A DNA stretch of 64,000 nt from contig JAULJL010000010.1 of assembly GCA_030761205.1 (NCBI GenBank), positions 5,523,001 through 5,587,000 on the forward strand, read 5' to 3'. The position numbers and the translations under genes were made by a program. The DNA comes from Fremontodendron californicum (lineage: Eukaryota; Streptophyta; Magnoliopsida; Malvales; Malvaceae). This document shows, in pieces, positions 12,047-23,476 of the stretch. Each line of letters opens with the position of its first letter. Position 1 is the first letter of the stretch. The notes beneath the pieces were generated by a model. That model did no database searches. It was not told the origin of the DNA and saw only the letters and a program-made list of their open reading frames with translations.

Positions 12047-12685
12047 AGGATTGTAAATGAATCGGATTTTGAACGAACAGGTCTCTGTTAGTGTTCATTT
12101 TTTTATTTTTGAGTTTGTTTGTGTTTGGTTCGTATTCTTTAAAGATTTTAAAATTGTGTTCAAACTCTATTCGTTTAAAATTGAGTGTGTTCGTATTCAT
12201 TCATTTAAATTAAATGAATTTGTTCACGAACATTAAATGAACATGTTCATGTTCATAAACATGTTCGAACAATTAAAAATATGTTCATGAATAATAAACA
12301 AACAAACAAATAAAAAAATAAGTCAATTTTAAATTATTATTAAATATAAAATAATAAAATATAAATATAATTAAATTTAAGTTATTATTAAATTATTAAA
12401 TTTAAGTTATTAAATAATATTAATTATATTTATAAGTAAATAAAATAAAATACTAATTATAATCGATCGATAAACGAGCTTTAAACAATCAATAAACGAT
12501 CCATAAACGAGCTTGTTCGTGAACATAAATGAACTGAAATATTTTGTTCGTGTTCGGTTCGTTTAATAAACGAACCTTAAAATCATGTTTATAATCGTTT
12601 ATTTAACTTGATAAACGAATATAAACGAACCAAAATCGAACTGTTCACAAACTATTCGTTAAACGCTACGTTCATTTCCACTCCT
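12047..12685. mobile_element. non-autonomous TIR transposon with 9-10-bp target duplication (MULE-like)
   Basis: The left end reads AGGATTGTAAATGAA and the right end, reverse-complemented, reads AGGAGTGGAAATGAA. Both sides are flanked by ACTTGAATCT (12037-12046 and 12686-12695). A 9-10-bp duplication suits the Mutator superfamily. The interior consists of inverted 'cgaac/gttcg' words around an A/T core, with no transposase. Confidence 0.65.
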
Positions 12686-13691
12686 ACTTGAATCTCCAAA
12701 TATATGAGTCCTGATATCAGCTTTGGACACACAACTCGGTGGCCTTTCGACTAACCGAGCTTAAACTTTGGTGGCTTGTGCTGCCTTTTCTTGAATCTTG
12801 GCCGGCCAGGCTTAAATCAAAAAAGGTAGACCCATGATGAATCCTCTCTGGCTTGATAAGTCGCATATGAAGGGAGATTATTGAATAAAAAGAAAAAAAA
12901 AATGAAAACAATCCAAAATCCGAAAATGGAAGATAGAAATAATAAGATTATCTATAAATAATGCAAACTTTAGGACAACGATTTTAGAGCTTATTCACCA
13001 ATAATAGAGATTTTATACTCTAGCGGGATTAACAGGATAATATATAATACTTAGGATATATTTATAAAAAAAAATTAAATATATGATAGTCTTTTAATCT
13101 TGCTTGTAAAATTAAAATATTTTACTATCAATGTATCAAAAACAAACTCACGATTTTATGTCTTATTGGAACTACTAAGTCCTCTCCTCTCCAATCAATC
13201 AAGCAAAAGAGGAATACGCACCATGGTGCAAATTCAAACTTAAAAGAGATAATGGTCTAGACATGGTGCAAATTCTTATATATGAGACCTTGACGATCAA
13301 GGATTTTCATGTTACAGCCAATTTTATAGAAGACTAAAAGCAAAAATTGAAGAAACCACACTTATGAAGTCTTATACAGTCAATATATATATATATAGAG
13401 AGAGAGAAGAGAGAGAGAGATGAAACAAGAGCAGATGCCAATTATCATAAACAAAGCATTTTTACAACAACCCTTGGAAAACTACTATATCCCATTTATT
13501 GGCAGTGTTAGATATTATACTCACAGCTGAACAAGTCAACAAACTTAAATTAACCATGTTTCAATTAACTGCCACATAACAAAATCAATTTTAAAATTTT
13601 TCCAAATCCCAGCTCAAGAACCTTGTTATTGAGACCAATATTTCCCTTTCTCTGCCCTGAGCCACTGACCAGATTTCTCCTTGTATTTTAA

Positions 13692-13865
13692 TGTTACGGT
13701 CCACACCAACCTGCAAGGTATTGTCTGCTTCGGCCCATTGGGCCTCACGGTTTTGTCCACAAAAGGCGCCTCGTAGGTTGAAGATGGTGTGAACATTTAT
13801 ATACCCAGTCGAACTCTAGTACACTGCCGATGTGGGATTTATGGCTCCTCTCTAGGATCATGACA
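13692..13865 (-). repeat. TRIM 3' LTR (174 bp)
   Basis: Lower-coordinate copy of the TRIM long terminal repeat. Its outer end has TGTTAC (plus strand) where the other copy has TGTCAC. Confidence 0.7.
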
Positions 13866-13942
13866 TCCTCCCCCACTCCAATGAGGGCCCACTATCCTTA
13901 GTGACACATCGCTAGTACCCCAGAGCCGGCTCTGATACCAAA

Positions 13943-14116
13943 TGTCACGGTCCACACCAACCTGCAAGGTATTGTCCGCTTCGGCCCATTGGGCCTCACG
14001 GTTTTGTCCACAAAAGGCGTCTCGCAGGTTGAAGATGGTGTGAACATTTATATACCTAGTCGAACTCTAGTACACAGCCGATATGGGATTTATGGCTCCT
14101 CTCTAAGACCATGACA
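13943..14116 (-). repeat. TRIM 5' LTR (174 bp)
   Basis: Upper-coordinate copy. On the minus strand it is followed by TT and then the tRNA-primer site. Confidence 0.7.
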
Positions 14117-14170
14117 TCCTCCCCCACTCCAATGAGGGCCCACTCCGAAATCGTCTAGTGGGGGTGGGTT

Positions 14171-14900
14171 TGTTAGACCCTGAGATGCACGGGCATTGGG
14201 CCTTGCTGCGAATCGATGCAAGCAGGCCAAGATGGCATCGGGCCTTGCTACGGATCGACGCAAGCAGGCCACGATTAGGCCAAGTTGCGACGAGGTGATT
14301 GGTCCTTAGCACAACCAAGGTGCGGACTTGGGTGCAAAACGTGGGAAATACTTTAAGAGTCCAGATCCGAGTAGGAGTCTGGGTGCAAACACGCGGGCAA
14401 GTGGTCCGTGATGTGCGCAAGAAACGTGTTGGCTTGGAGAAGTTGAGTTCGAGTGGGAAACTAATCATGGGGCGAGATGTTCGGACCAGGACAGCCCCAA
14501 TGCCCACGTAAGCGTCGTGGTGCGCAAGAAAAGGAAGTGTTGGCCGAGACTTAGGGCACACTCCAATCGTGGTCAGAATTCGTGATGGGCTAAGACTCTA
14601 ATTGTTGCCTAAAACGTGTCTTACTGGTCAGGGATGTTGGCCAAGTCTTTATCTATAAATACTTAGTTAAGTAAAGCAGAGGACACAACAGAGAAATAGA
14701 AACCTGAGTGGTGATCCCTGCAGCAGACTTTCTATTCCGATTTATTGACGAGCAATAAAATGGTTGGGAACTTCCCGTAATCTTTGTTGCCTTTGTTTAT
14801 TGTTGATTGCTTCCGTTGTATTTGTGAGTTGGCTGACTAAGTGCGCGGCTTAGTGCCATCATAGGGTTGAAATTTTGGGAGAAAGTTTAACCTTGTGACA
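14171..14900 (+). repeat. Gypsy LTR (730 bp), interior sequence on both sides
   Basis: It runs from TGTTAGACCC to TTGTGACA. A TATAAATA box is at 14654-14661. A short block containing 'gcaagcaggcc' is tandemly repeated near 14216-14275. A polypurine tract precedes it and a primer site (TGGTATCAGAGC, 14904-14915) follows it, so it served as 3' LTR of one copy and 5' LTR of the next. Confidence 0.75.
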
Positions 14901-14937
14901 AGTTGGTATCAGAGCGTGGTTACCAGAATAATCATCA

Positions 14938-15669
14938 ATGGCGAGCAGAGATCTGAGCGAGTGTGTGAGCATGCTCGAAAGATTGGTAGGAGCTAGAGCC
15001 CATGATCCAGGATCATTGTCAGAACAAGGCGAGTTGCATGCGGAACGTATGAAAGAGTTGTCTCAACTTGTTCTGGACAATCAGTCGAATGCTGTTGCTC
15101 GGTACAATGATATTCTCAATCAGTTGCTTAGAGTTGCAGAACGGGCAGAGGAACGATTTTGTGCTCTTGAGCAGGATGTTTCCTTGCTCAAGAGGGCTGT
15201 TGTAGGCCAAGGCAGTAGCGATGGTGGCGAGAAATCAAAACTCAGAGTCCCTGAGCCAAAGGCATTTGATGGCAGCCGGAATGCGAAGGCGCTTGAAAAC
15301 TTCTTGAGGGATATGGAGCAGTACTTTCAGGCTGCTCGAGTTGCGGAGAGTGAGCAAGTCACCATCACAAGCATGTACCTTACCAGCGATGCTAAGTTGT
15401 GGTGGAGAAGCAGGATCAATGATGATGCTTGCGCGGGTAGACCACGGATTGAAATATTCGAAGTACTGAAAAAAGAATTAAGAGATCAATTCTTACCCTT
15501 GAATGTCGCGTCGATAGCAAGGGAAGCCTTAAAAAGGCTAAAGCACACCGGGTCTGTGCGAGATTATGTCAAAGAATTTAAATCTTTGATATTGGATGTG
15601 AAAAACATGTCGGAGGACGATAAGTTGTTCAATTTTTTTCTCGGGCCTTCAGCCTTGGGCACAAGCTGA
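14938..15669 (+). pseudogene. Gypsy gag polyprotein, frameshifted
   Basis: This is the capsid part of a plant Ty3/Gypsy gag. It starts 22 bp after the primer site. A coiled-coil-prone N-terminus is followed by the Retrotrans_gag region: EPKAFDGSRN, then LWWRSR, then LRDQFLP and SVRDYVKEF. The frame ends at 15669 in a spurious tail. An extra T in the T-run near 15631-15638 shifts the frame; in the next frame it continues GLQPWAQAELRR and ADSLVDYKLNP to about 15820. After that the sequence degenerates. A 25-bp unit recurs at about 15852 and 15904, and no CCHC zinc knuckle is visible. Confidence 0.8.
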
Positions 15670-16096
15670 ATTGAGGAGGCAGAATGTGAAGGATTTGCCT
15701 CAGGCCGTTGCAGTCGCAGATAGTTTGGTTGACTACAAACTCAATCCTTCTTCATCAATTGCTGAAAAGAAGAAAGGAAACGAAGAAAAGAAGGGAAAGT
15801 CCATAAAAAGATTGGAAAAATGATAAACATAAAGAGGGGGAGTTGCATCAGAAAGACAAGACCGAGAGGAAGAAGCAAACAGGACATGTTTAACTTGTCA
15901 GATAGACAAGACCGAGAGGAAGAAGCAAGCGGGCCTTCTTCAACCACTTCCTATTCCAGAGAGACAGTAGGAGTCTGTTTCCATGGATTTTATCACGGGG
16001 ATGCCTGAAGTCGGTGACTTGGGTTCGATATTGGTGGTGGTAATGATCCTGTGACAATGATCCTGCATCATGGGTTGGAACTCTTACCAACCCTAT

Positions 16097-16783
16097 GTTA
16101 AACTTTCTCCCAAAATTTCGACCCTATGATGGCACTAAACCGCGCACTTAGTTAGCCAACTCACAAGTACAACTGAAGCAATCAACAATAAACAAAGGCA
16201 ACAAAGATTACGGGAAGTTCCCAACCGTTTTATTACTCGTCAATAAATCGGAATACAAAGTCTGCTGCAGGGATCACACACTCAGATTTCTATTTCTCTG
16301 TTGTATCCTCTGCTTTACTTAATTAAGTATTTATAGATAAAGACTTGGCCAACATCCCTGACCAGTAAGACACGTTTTAGGCAACAGTTAGAGTCCTAGT
16401 CCATCACGAATTCTGACCACGATTGGAGTGTGCCTTAAGTCTCGGCCAACACTTCCTTTTCTTGCGCACCACGCCGCTTACGTGGGCCTTGGAGCTGTCC
16501 TGGTCCGAACATCTCGCCCCATGATCAGTTTCCCACTCGAACTCAACTTCTCCAAGCCAACACGTTTCTTGCGCACATCACGGACCACTTGCCCGCATGT
16601 TTGCACCCAGACTCCTACTCGGATCTGGACTCTTAAAGTCTTTCCTACGTTTTGCACCCAAGTCCGCACCTTGGTTGTGCTAAGGACCAATCACCTCGTC
16701 GCAGCTTGGCCTAATCGTAGCCTGCTTGCATCGATCCGCAGCAAGGCCCGATGCCATCTTGGCCTGCTTGCGTCGATCCGCAG
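16097..16783 (-). repeat. inverted copy of the Gypsy LTR, truncated
   Basis: Reverse complement of 14171-14900. It lacks the final few bases at its inner end and about 35 bp of its U3 start, where pol-end sequence is joined. Confidence 0.7.
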
Positions 16784-17029
16784 GAAAGGTGGAAACGTGG
16801 AAGATGCTACTTGAAAAAGGGATGTGGACCTTTGGCAGTTTGAGGATGAGATCCAGCATTACTTGGAAACTCTTCCGACGAGGGCGTCAGAATCATCTGG
16901 TGGGGGTGGATTTGTTAGACCCTGAGATGCGCGGGCATTAAGCCTTGCTGCGGCTCGACGCAAGCAGGCCAAGGCTAAGGTTCATGCAAAAACCCCCGGT
17001 CTTTGCTTTGCTTTGCTTGGTATCTTAGC

Positions 17030-17480
17030 TTTATAAGATCTTTCATTTTTCCTGTTAATAATAACATGGTCTGTCGCTGCTCTCATACTCTTTAGCCCAA
17101 TCAAACTTCTTAGCATTAGAGCCAAGCATGCCTTACACAATATTGACATTGTTTGATCTAGAACTCTGAGGTGGCAGAGGCAAACCCTTTTGATGATCAG
17201 GAGCTTCTTTCTTAATTAGTCTCTTTTATCTCAGTTTTTGGTTCCACCCTCCATTTTTATACTTAAATATATTCACTTCAGGAAGTGTTTTGTCCTTTTT
17301 GTGATCACCAGATTCTGATATATATGTACCTCAGTATTCCTTTCCCATCTTTAATCTCTTCCTCCAAATCTCTTTCTATGTCACTTTCAAGCTGTCCTCG
17401 AATTTTCCACTCTTCAGACACGATTGCCCCCTGGTTTTTCTGCTTCCGGATTTGAGTCCTCAAATGGTTTTCACTACTTT
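17030..17480 (-). pseudogene. possible gene remnant, coiled-coil exon plus C-terminal exon
   Basis: On the minus strand an exon-like block (about 17480-17325) is bounded by GCAG and GAG|GTACAT. It encodes a charged helical stretch (SEEWKIRGQLESDIERDLEE). Downstream (about 17205-17050) an open frame reads KGLPLPPQSSRSNNVNIV, then an in-frame TAA, then resumes MLGSNAKKFDWAKEYESSDR and stops after CYY. The composition looks like real protein rather than repeat. I do not recognise the family. The internal stop suggests a decayed gene, but the reading is weak. Confidence 0.3.
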
Positions 17481-17519
17481 CAATCTGCACCAACCACAAC
17501 ACTATAAACTTAGCGCAAA

Positions 17520-20500
17520 AGTCAATCTCTAAACAAGCTTCTACTTGAGTAAAACAAGAAAAATCAAGATGCTAAATTGCATAGTCGACACCCTGGAGTC
17601 ATTGATCAGAAGAAGATAAAACAGGTAAATCTGCAAGAACCCAATAATAAATGACACAATCAGCAAAGCTTAATTAAAGTTCATATATAAAACAAATACT
17701 ATATATATATATATACCATGATGGCTAGAAAAAGAAACTGAAGAACCTAGTATATCTGCCTGCTAGCTGGTTTATCCTCTAGATTATGCTAATTTTTACT
17801 TGTCTTATTTGTGGTCTGGTAGCAGTGGCACACCAGCCATTTTAAGTCCAAGTAGAAGGATTAAGACATGTGGGAATGGGGCCAATGGTAGAGTTGGAAC
17901 CAAATTGACTTTTCATGGGATGTTTTTAGGGGCAAATTTAAATGACCGGTATAGAAGTTGTTTTAGTTGGTTGATTGAAATTTAGGGGTCAAATCTCTCT
18001 AAAGTGAAAAGGAGACAGAATTATGAAATTGCCATGTATAGAAAGTGTAAGATAAAGGAAATATATTTTCCTAGATTAAGGAAGTGCTTTACGTGGAAGG
18101 GATCAAGGGAGGTTTTGGTTTGCCCTTAAAGCATAATCAATATAGCTTACAATACCCACATTTTTTAACTTCTGTTCTTGGATAGTTAAGGCTCTCATAG
18201 GGTTGGTTGAAGTGGTTGTAGATTGCTTCATTTTTGTAATGTTCCCCATTGCCACGGGGTTAAACCACCTATTGTTTCTGCTTGGGAAACCCTGTCAAAT
18301 TCTAGCTTTTACCTTACTAAGGGCTGATCCTAAATGGGCCAAAGTAAAGCTAGGTGCCAAGTCTGCCATAGCTAATTTGAAGTGGGTGAGGTGATTGAGA
18401 AGCTAGAAGACTAGTAAACCAGCCACCAATGGTTCTAGCCACTTTACTAACCTGCCTCATTTTTATTTTTTTTTTCTATAATTGTGTTTTTCCCCATAGT
18501 TTTGGAGGAGAAAATTCGAATATGAACAAGAAGAATCAGTGTAACAATGCATTGACAAAATTCACGTTTGATAAGTAAAAATAAATTCAATTTGAACGAG
18601 AAGGGTCAAAACTCAAAACCTACCACATCAAACTAGCAGGTGTAATGTGGCGACCTAACTAACATCGCCCCAACGCGGCAGCTCACCTGAGTAATGACCT
18701 AACTCGGTTATCTTTAGAGTACATTGCCAATTTGCAATTGTTGGACAGGCTTTTGCAATAAGAGGCCATAACTTAAACCAAAATTATTCCCTTTCCTAAT
18801 CATGCTTTGCATTAAAAAACGAAAAAATAAAGAGAGATTTTTTTTTTTTTTTTTTAATAAAAAGAGAGAAAATTAAAGAAATGAGAAAGAGAGGAACATT
18901 TCATACCTGGACTCAACTCCACTTTTTGAGCACAAAATTTAAAAGTTTATGGCTAGAATTTAAAATAAATAAATAAAATTGCTTCTAGACATCTTGGATG
19001 TTTGTTGTGAAAATTATAAGTGATCATAGGTCGAGTGCGACTCACTTTAATCTAATGATAATTGATACTTCCAAGGTTTCGCTTAAGTTTCGGTTTGCCC
19101 TCCCCTTTCATTCGGGGTCTGATTAGGCCCATTTATTATTTAAATACAATATTTTAAATATATTTTAAAATACGTATATTCATGTTTTATTTAAGTTATT
19201 TTATCATATTATAATTGTGTTTAATATGCTATATATTTATATAAATTCTACATTTTAATAATTCATGATATATAAATTTTGATATATTCATGTATCTGTA
19301 TGGTGTTCATATTACTTTTCGTATTTTTTTATTATATTTTAATTATTTTTTTCGTACCATATTCATGTTATATTCAAAATTATTAAATCTAACCTAAATG
19401 GTGAAAGTGAAATAAACTTAATAATTTTGTATACGATACGATTACACGAAATAAGAAAAATAATTAAAATATAACACAACACAATACAATACAAATATAT
19501 GAACATATCAAAATTTATATAAAACGAATTATTAACGTAACAAAATTTATATAATTATATAATATTTTAAATATAATTATAAAATATAAATATAATATAA
19601 ATACACAAATGGTCAAATTTAAGACGAAATATAGAACTTAAAAAAGGTGCAAAACTTGATGGAGCGGGAAATGTGAGATGAGATGGGGCAAAAATAGATG
19701 CGAATCTCCTAAAAACTAAACTTTATTATTCGCCTGTGGTAGGTCTCTAAAGTACTTAAGCCCCCCATCAACTAGTCAGCGCCTACCTTCAGCTACATTT
19801 TGCAAGTAAAGAAAAGGAAAGGAATCCATTCTCAACTAAATAGTTATATATTTTTTTTTTTTATAAAAAAATAATAATAAAAAGCTATCAAAAGAAAGCT
19901 ACTTTTTTCAAGAAATAATAATAATAATAAAATTAAAACAAAAAGAAGTAACCTTGATCTCACAATGAACTCCTCCTGCAATTAAAGAAATCAGATCTTA
20001 TTGACAATTACTTGTATTTAAATAATGTTAGAAGATACTTCAAAAAAATAAATATTAATAAATAAATACACTGATTTAGATCTCTCAATAAAAAATAAAA
20101 AATTCTTTTTCTACTTCTATGTAGTGTAATTTTAATGTTATTTAAGTTTAGTATTTTGAGTTTTGATTCATATTTTTATTATTGAGTAGTATAAATATGT
20201 ATGAATTAAATTCAAATTACATGAATCTAACTATTTATGAATTTAATCGTTCATGAATTTATGGTATTTTTTAATTTAATTAATTGTAAATAAATATATT
20301 TAGTTTTCGTGTCATTTTATCTAAATTCATATTTATTTAGTACACATACCCATAAATTGAATCTAGATTGTTTTTGTCAATATATATTGTTTTGGTATAT
20401 TCATTTAAACTTTTCAGACATAAATAATAATTATGATTGTGATTTGTATATATTTAAAAATTATATTTCAATACGTTATAAAGTATAATATATTAATTTT

Positions 20501-21140
20501 GAATTATTAAAAATAAATATTTTATTTTATGCATTAAAAAATCAAATTGAATGAGTTTAATGACATCAGATATTATTTTATATATTCATCTCTTAAGAAA
20601 TTTGTATCAAAAGTTGCATGTTACTTTTTTGGGATAATATTTATTATTTATTCATACTCAAGAAATTTTGTGGGAAATTTTCTAATTAATAAATAATTTT
20701 TTATTCAAATTATCACACGTAATTTTATATATATTTTAAAATTTGTATCAATGGCTTGTGCGTGAAAAAAGACGTACTTAAGGGTTGGATAGTCCGTCCG
20801 TTCGACCTGACAAGTTCGGCCCAGATTGAGTCAGGTTTGGATAAAAGTATTTGTAATTCGGGTTGATCCGATCTGAATTACTGTTCAATAATTAAAAATA
20901 TTTTATTATTTAAATTTAATTATAAAAAATATAAAAATAATTTAGGAATAGTAAAATAGATTTATAGGCCTGTCCAAACCCAACCCAAACCAGATTTGGA
21001 CAAGAAAAAATATTTTTTTGAGATTATTTAGATTTTAGAGTATCTAATATTTGGAAGAAATTAATTGTAATATATTAATTACTAGTTACTAATAATTTGA
21101 TGACCTTTTTATGAAAATTGAGATCAAAATAAATAAATAA
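17520..21140. other. repeat-rich intergenic region
   Basis: No gene supported. It contains a hairpin repeat (19160-19620), a GGGTT/AACCC-type dispersed fragment (about 20770-20995) and long A/T-only stretches. A T-run lies at 18838-18856. Confidence 0.4.
19160..19620. repeat. long hairpin repeat of the 'cgtgtcgtg' family
   Basis: The left arm (about 19160-19385) reads as the approximate reverse complement of the right arm (about 19420-19615), around a loop near 'aatctaacctaaatggtg'. It shares words with 8470-8750, 29057-29480 and 50160-50330. A MITE origin is likely. Confidence 0.5.
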
Positions 21141-21427
21141 AGGTTAATTTGGTCAAAGAAATGCAACCCCCGTTGAATTTTAAGCCTCCTCGGTTTTATA
21201 AGCCAAAATTTGTAGTTTGTACGGCCAAAACCGGCTGCCGTTTTCAATTTGTCTTCTTTCTCTGTCTCCTTTTATTTTTCTTCCCTTTTTCTTCCTCCCT
21301 CCCTCCCTCCAATACCTCGCTTAACCAAAAAGAAGGAAAAAAAAAAAAACTTTGAATCTTTGATCATTCTCTGCAACAACCAAAACAAGGGGAAAAGAAG
21401 CCAAAACTCAACTTTACTTGTCGTTTC

Positions 21428-23435
21428 ATGGAAACTCTCTGCCATGCGATCACCAGTTCCGCTTCTCCAAAGCTCACCCTCCCTCGGAGCGACAACGTCT
21501 CTCGTCGTCTCCTCCGTTACCGCCATGGATTCAGTTCCTTGAATCTCAGTACAGTGAGATCGCAGAGAAGGAGTAGAGTTTTCTCCAAGGTTGAATGTAA
21601 TCAACAAAGCTCGAAAAACAATATCGATTTTAGTGATCCTGATTGGAAGTCCAAGTTCCAGCAAGATTTCGAAAAACGCTTTAATATTCCTCACATCACC
21701 GATATTTTCCCCGATGCTCACTCTTTTCCTTCCACATTTTGTCTTAGAATGAGGTAAAAAACAGTTACTTTCCTTTTTTTTTTTTTTATACTATTTTCAG
21801 CTGGTTTTTACTCGGAATTGTTATGTGTTCTTTTTTTACTCCAAGAGTGAGAAATTTGTAAAATGTAGTATTTATTTTGGAGTTCAGTGGAATTTGCCTG
21901 AAAATTTTGCAATTTGTGTTTTTAGATATTTGGTCGCGTTTATCTTTTTAATTATTAATTTTTTGTTGGTAAAATAATTAATTTTTTTGAATTTTTTTTG
22001 GGTTACAGAACTCCGATAACTGAGGATTTTGCGGAAGGTTATCCGTCGGATGAGGAATGGCATGGTTACATAAATAATAACGATAGAGTACTTCTTAAGG
22101 TGATTTTTATTTATATATATTTAACTTTAATTTTCACTTTTTTGAATCAGTTTCCTCAGTATATGCCAAGTTGCTGAATTCTGATATGGAAAATTGAAAA
22201 TTTGTATATGCATATCATTAAGAGCTTCGAGATCATTTTACTAAATTTACCCTTTTCAATCTTCAAAATTGAAATTTTCCATCTATAGATTAGGTAATTG
22301 AAAAGAGAATTCATAATACCTGAAAAATCTGGCATAAATAATTTTAGGAAAGAATTCTACTATCTTGCTCCTTTAGAAGTTAATTCGGGTTTGATTATCT
22401 CTGTTTTATCTTTATATCTTAAATCAAGACATCATTAAATTCGTCAAGCTCTACGGAAATAATCTTGCAATTGTTTTGATTAATCATCCACATTTAGACT
22501 AGATTGGTCAAAATTTCTGATCTTTTAAATATTTCAGGTCATACATTACTCGTCTCCTACATCTGCTGGTGCAGAGTGCATTGATCCCAAGTGTACTTGG
22601 GTTGAACAATGGTAAGTTTAACTCTCAACTCATTTATAGGTTTTTGTGAATTCATGCATTCTATTGCATTAACAACAATACTTTCATTACATGCTATGGT
22701 ATGGTATTTTAAATAATGTGGTAAAATAAAGTTATATTGTTTTTAATATTGTTTTCCAACTTTTGTATTGATTTAGTAGAATTAGTAATTTTCGATCCAA
22801 TCTCATCACATGTGTCCACATTTCTTGCCGTTTTGTATATTTCCTTATCACTGTTTTTGTTTAATATATGCAACATTGAAGTACATTTGGCAGTTATGAT
22901 ATTATGTGACATGACATATCATCTTAGGGTTCATCGTGCTGGGCCTCGAGAGAAAATATTTTTCAAACCAGAAGAAGTGAAGGCTGCAATTGTTACTTGT
23001 GGTGGGCTTTGCCCTGGTCTTAATGATGTCATTAGACAGGTTAGCTAGCACCATATTTAAATTTCAATTTGCTGCTGGCATGATTGTAATTACCAACAAC
23101 AGCTAGGCTATGCTATTTGATTCGGCTCAGTGCTTTCACTGTTGTAGTTGTGTAATTGTTAACCGGTTTTTTAATCTTGTGTCTCATGCTAAAATCGAAA
23201 GTTCATTTTAGGTGCCTACCGACTGATATTCAGGACATGAAATATGTCTCTTATTCTTCACTTGGTAAATGAATATCAGTCTAATTTCAAAATACCATGT
23301 ACCAGAGGTTTTCTTCTGCTAAAAAACTGAACAACTGTAATTGTATTTTTATTAGGACACAAGAAATTTTGCCTACCTTTGATGCGTTTGCAAAAAAAAA
23401 TCATGAATTTATTGTTTCTCGTTCCATTGTTAGCA

Positions 23436-23476
<41 letters not shown>

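Larger units (their letters stand above)
13692..14143 (-). mobile_element. TRIM retrotransposon (terminal-repeat retrotransposon in miniature), part of a tandem
   Basis: Two 174-bp direct repeats, 13692-13865 and 13943-14116, differ at about nine positions by eye and read TGTCAT...TGACA (minus strand) in the right copy. The 77-bp interior contains, on the minus strand, a primer-binding site TGGTATCAGAGC (13929-13940) two bases inside the 5' LTR and a polypurine tract AGTGGGGGAGGA immediately before the 3' LTR. A TATATAAA promoter box lies inside each LTR. There is no coding region. A further 27 bp of the interior repeats at 14117-14143, so a third, truncated unit once followed. This is the layout of a TRIM element, dependent on another element's enzymes. 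Confidence 0.75.
14145..16974. mobile_element. rearranged Ty3/Gypsy retrotransposon locus
   Basis: In order: 26 bp of element interior ending in a polypurine tract (14145-14170); a full plus-strand LTR (14171-14900); primer site, gag, then a jump into integrase-like sequence (about 15950-16040: PLPIPER and MDFITG read in one frame); an inverted LTR (16097-16783) lacking its outermost bases; the 3' end of pol with polypurine tract (about 16785-16912); and about 60 bp of LTR start (16913-16974). Protease, reverse transcriptase and most of integrase are gone. The LTR order cannot come from simple deletion; an inversion, self-insertion or two-element recombination is needed. Confidence 0.7.

Noticed and set aside
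14299..14511. Open frames of 70-152 codons on both strands of the Gypsy LTR, mirrored at 16428-16814
   Set aside because: They lie wholly within LTR sequence and recur in the inverted LTR; non-coding LTRs of higher GC often show chance open frames.
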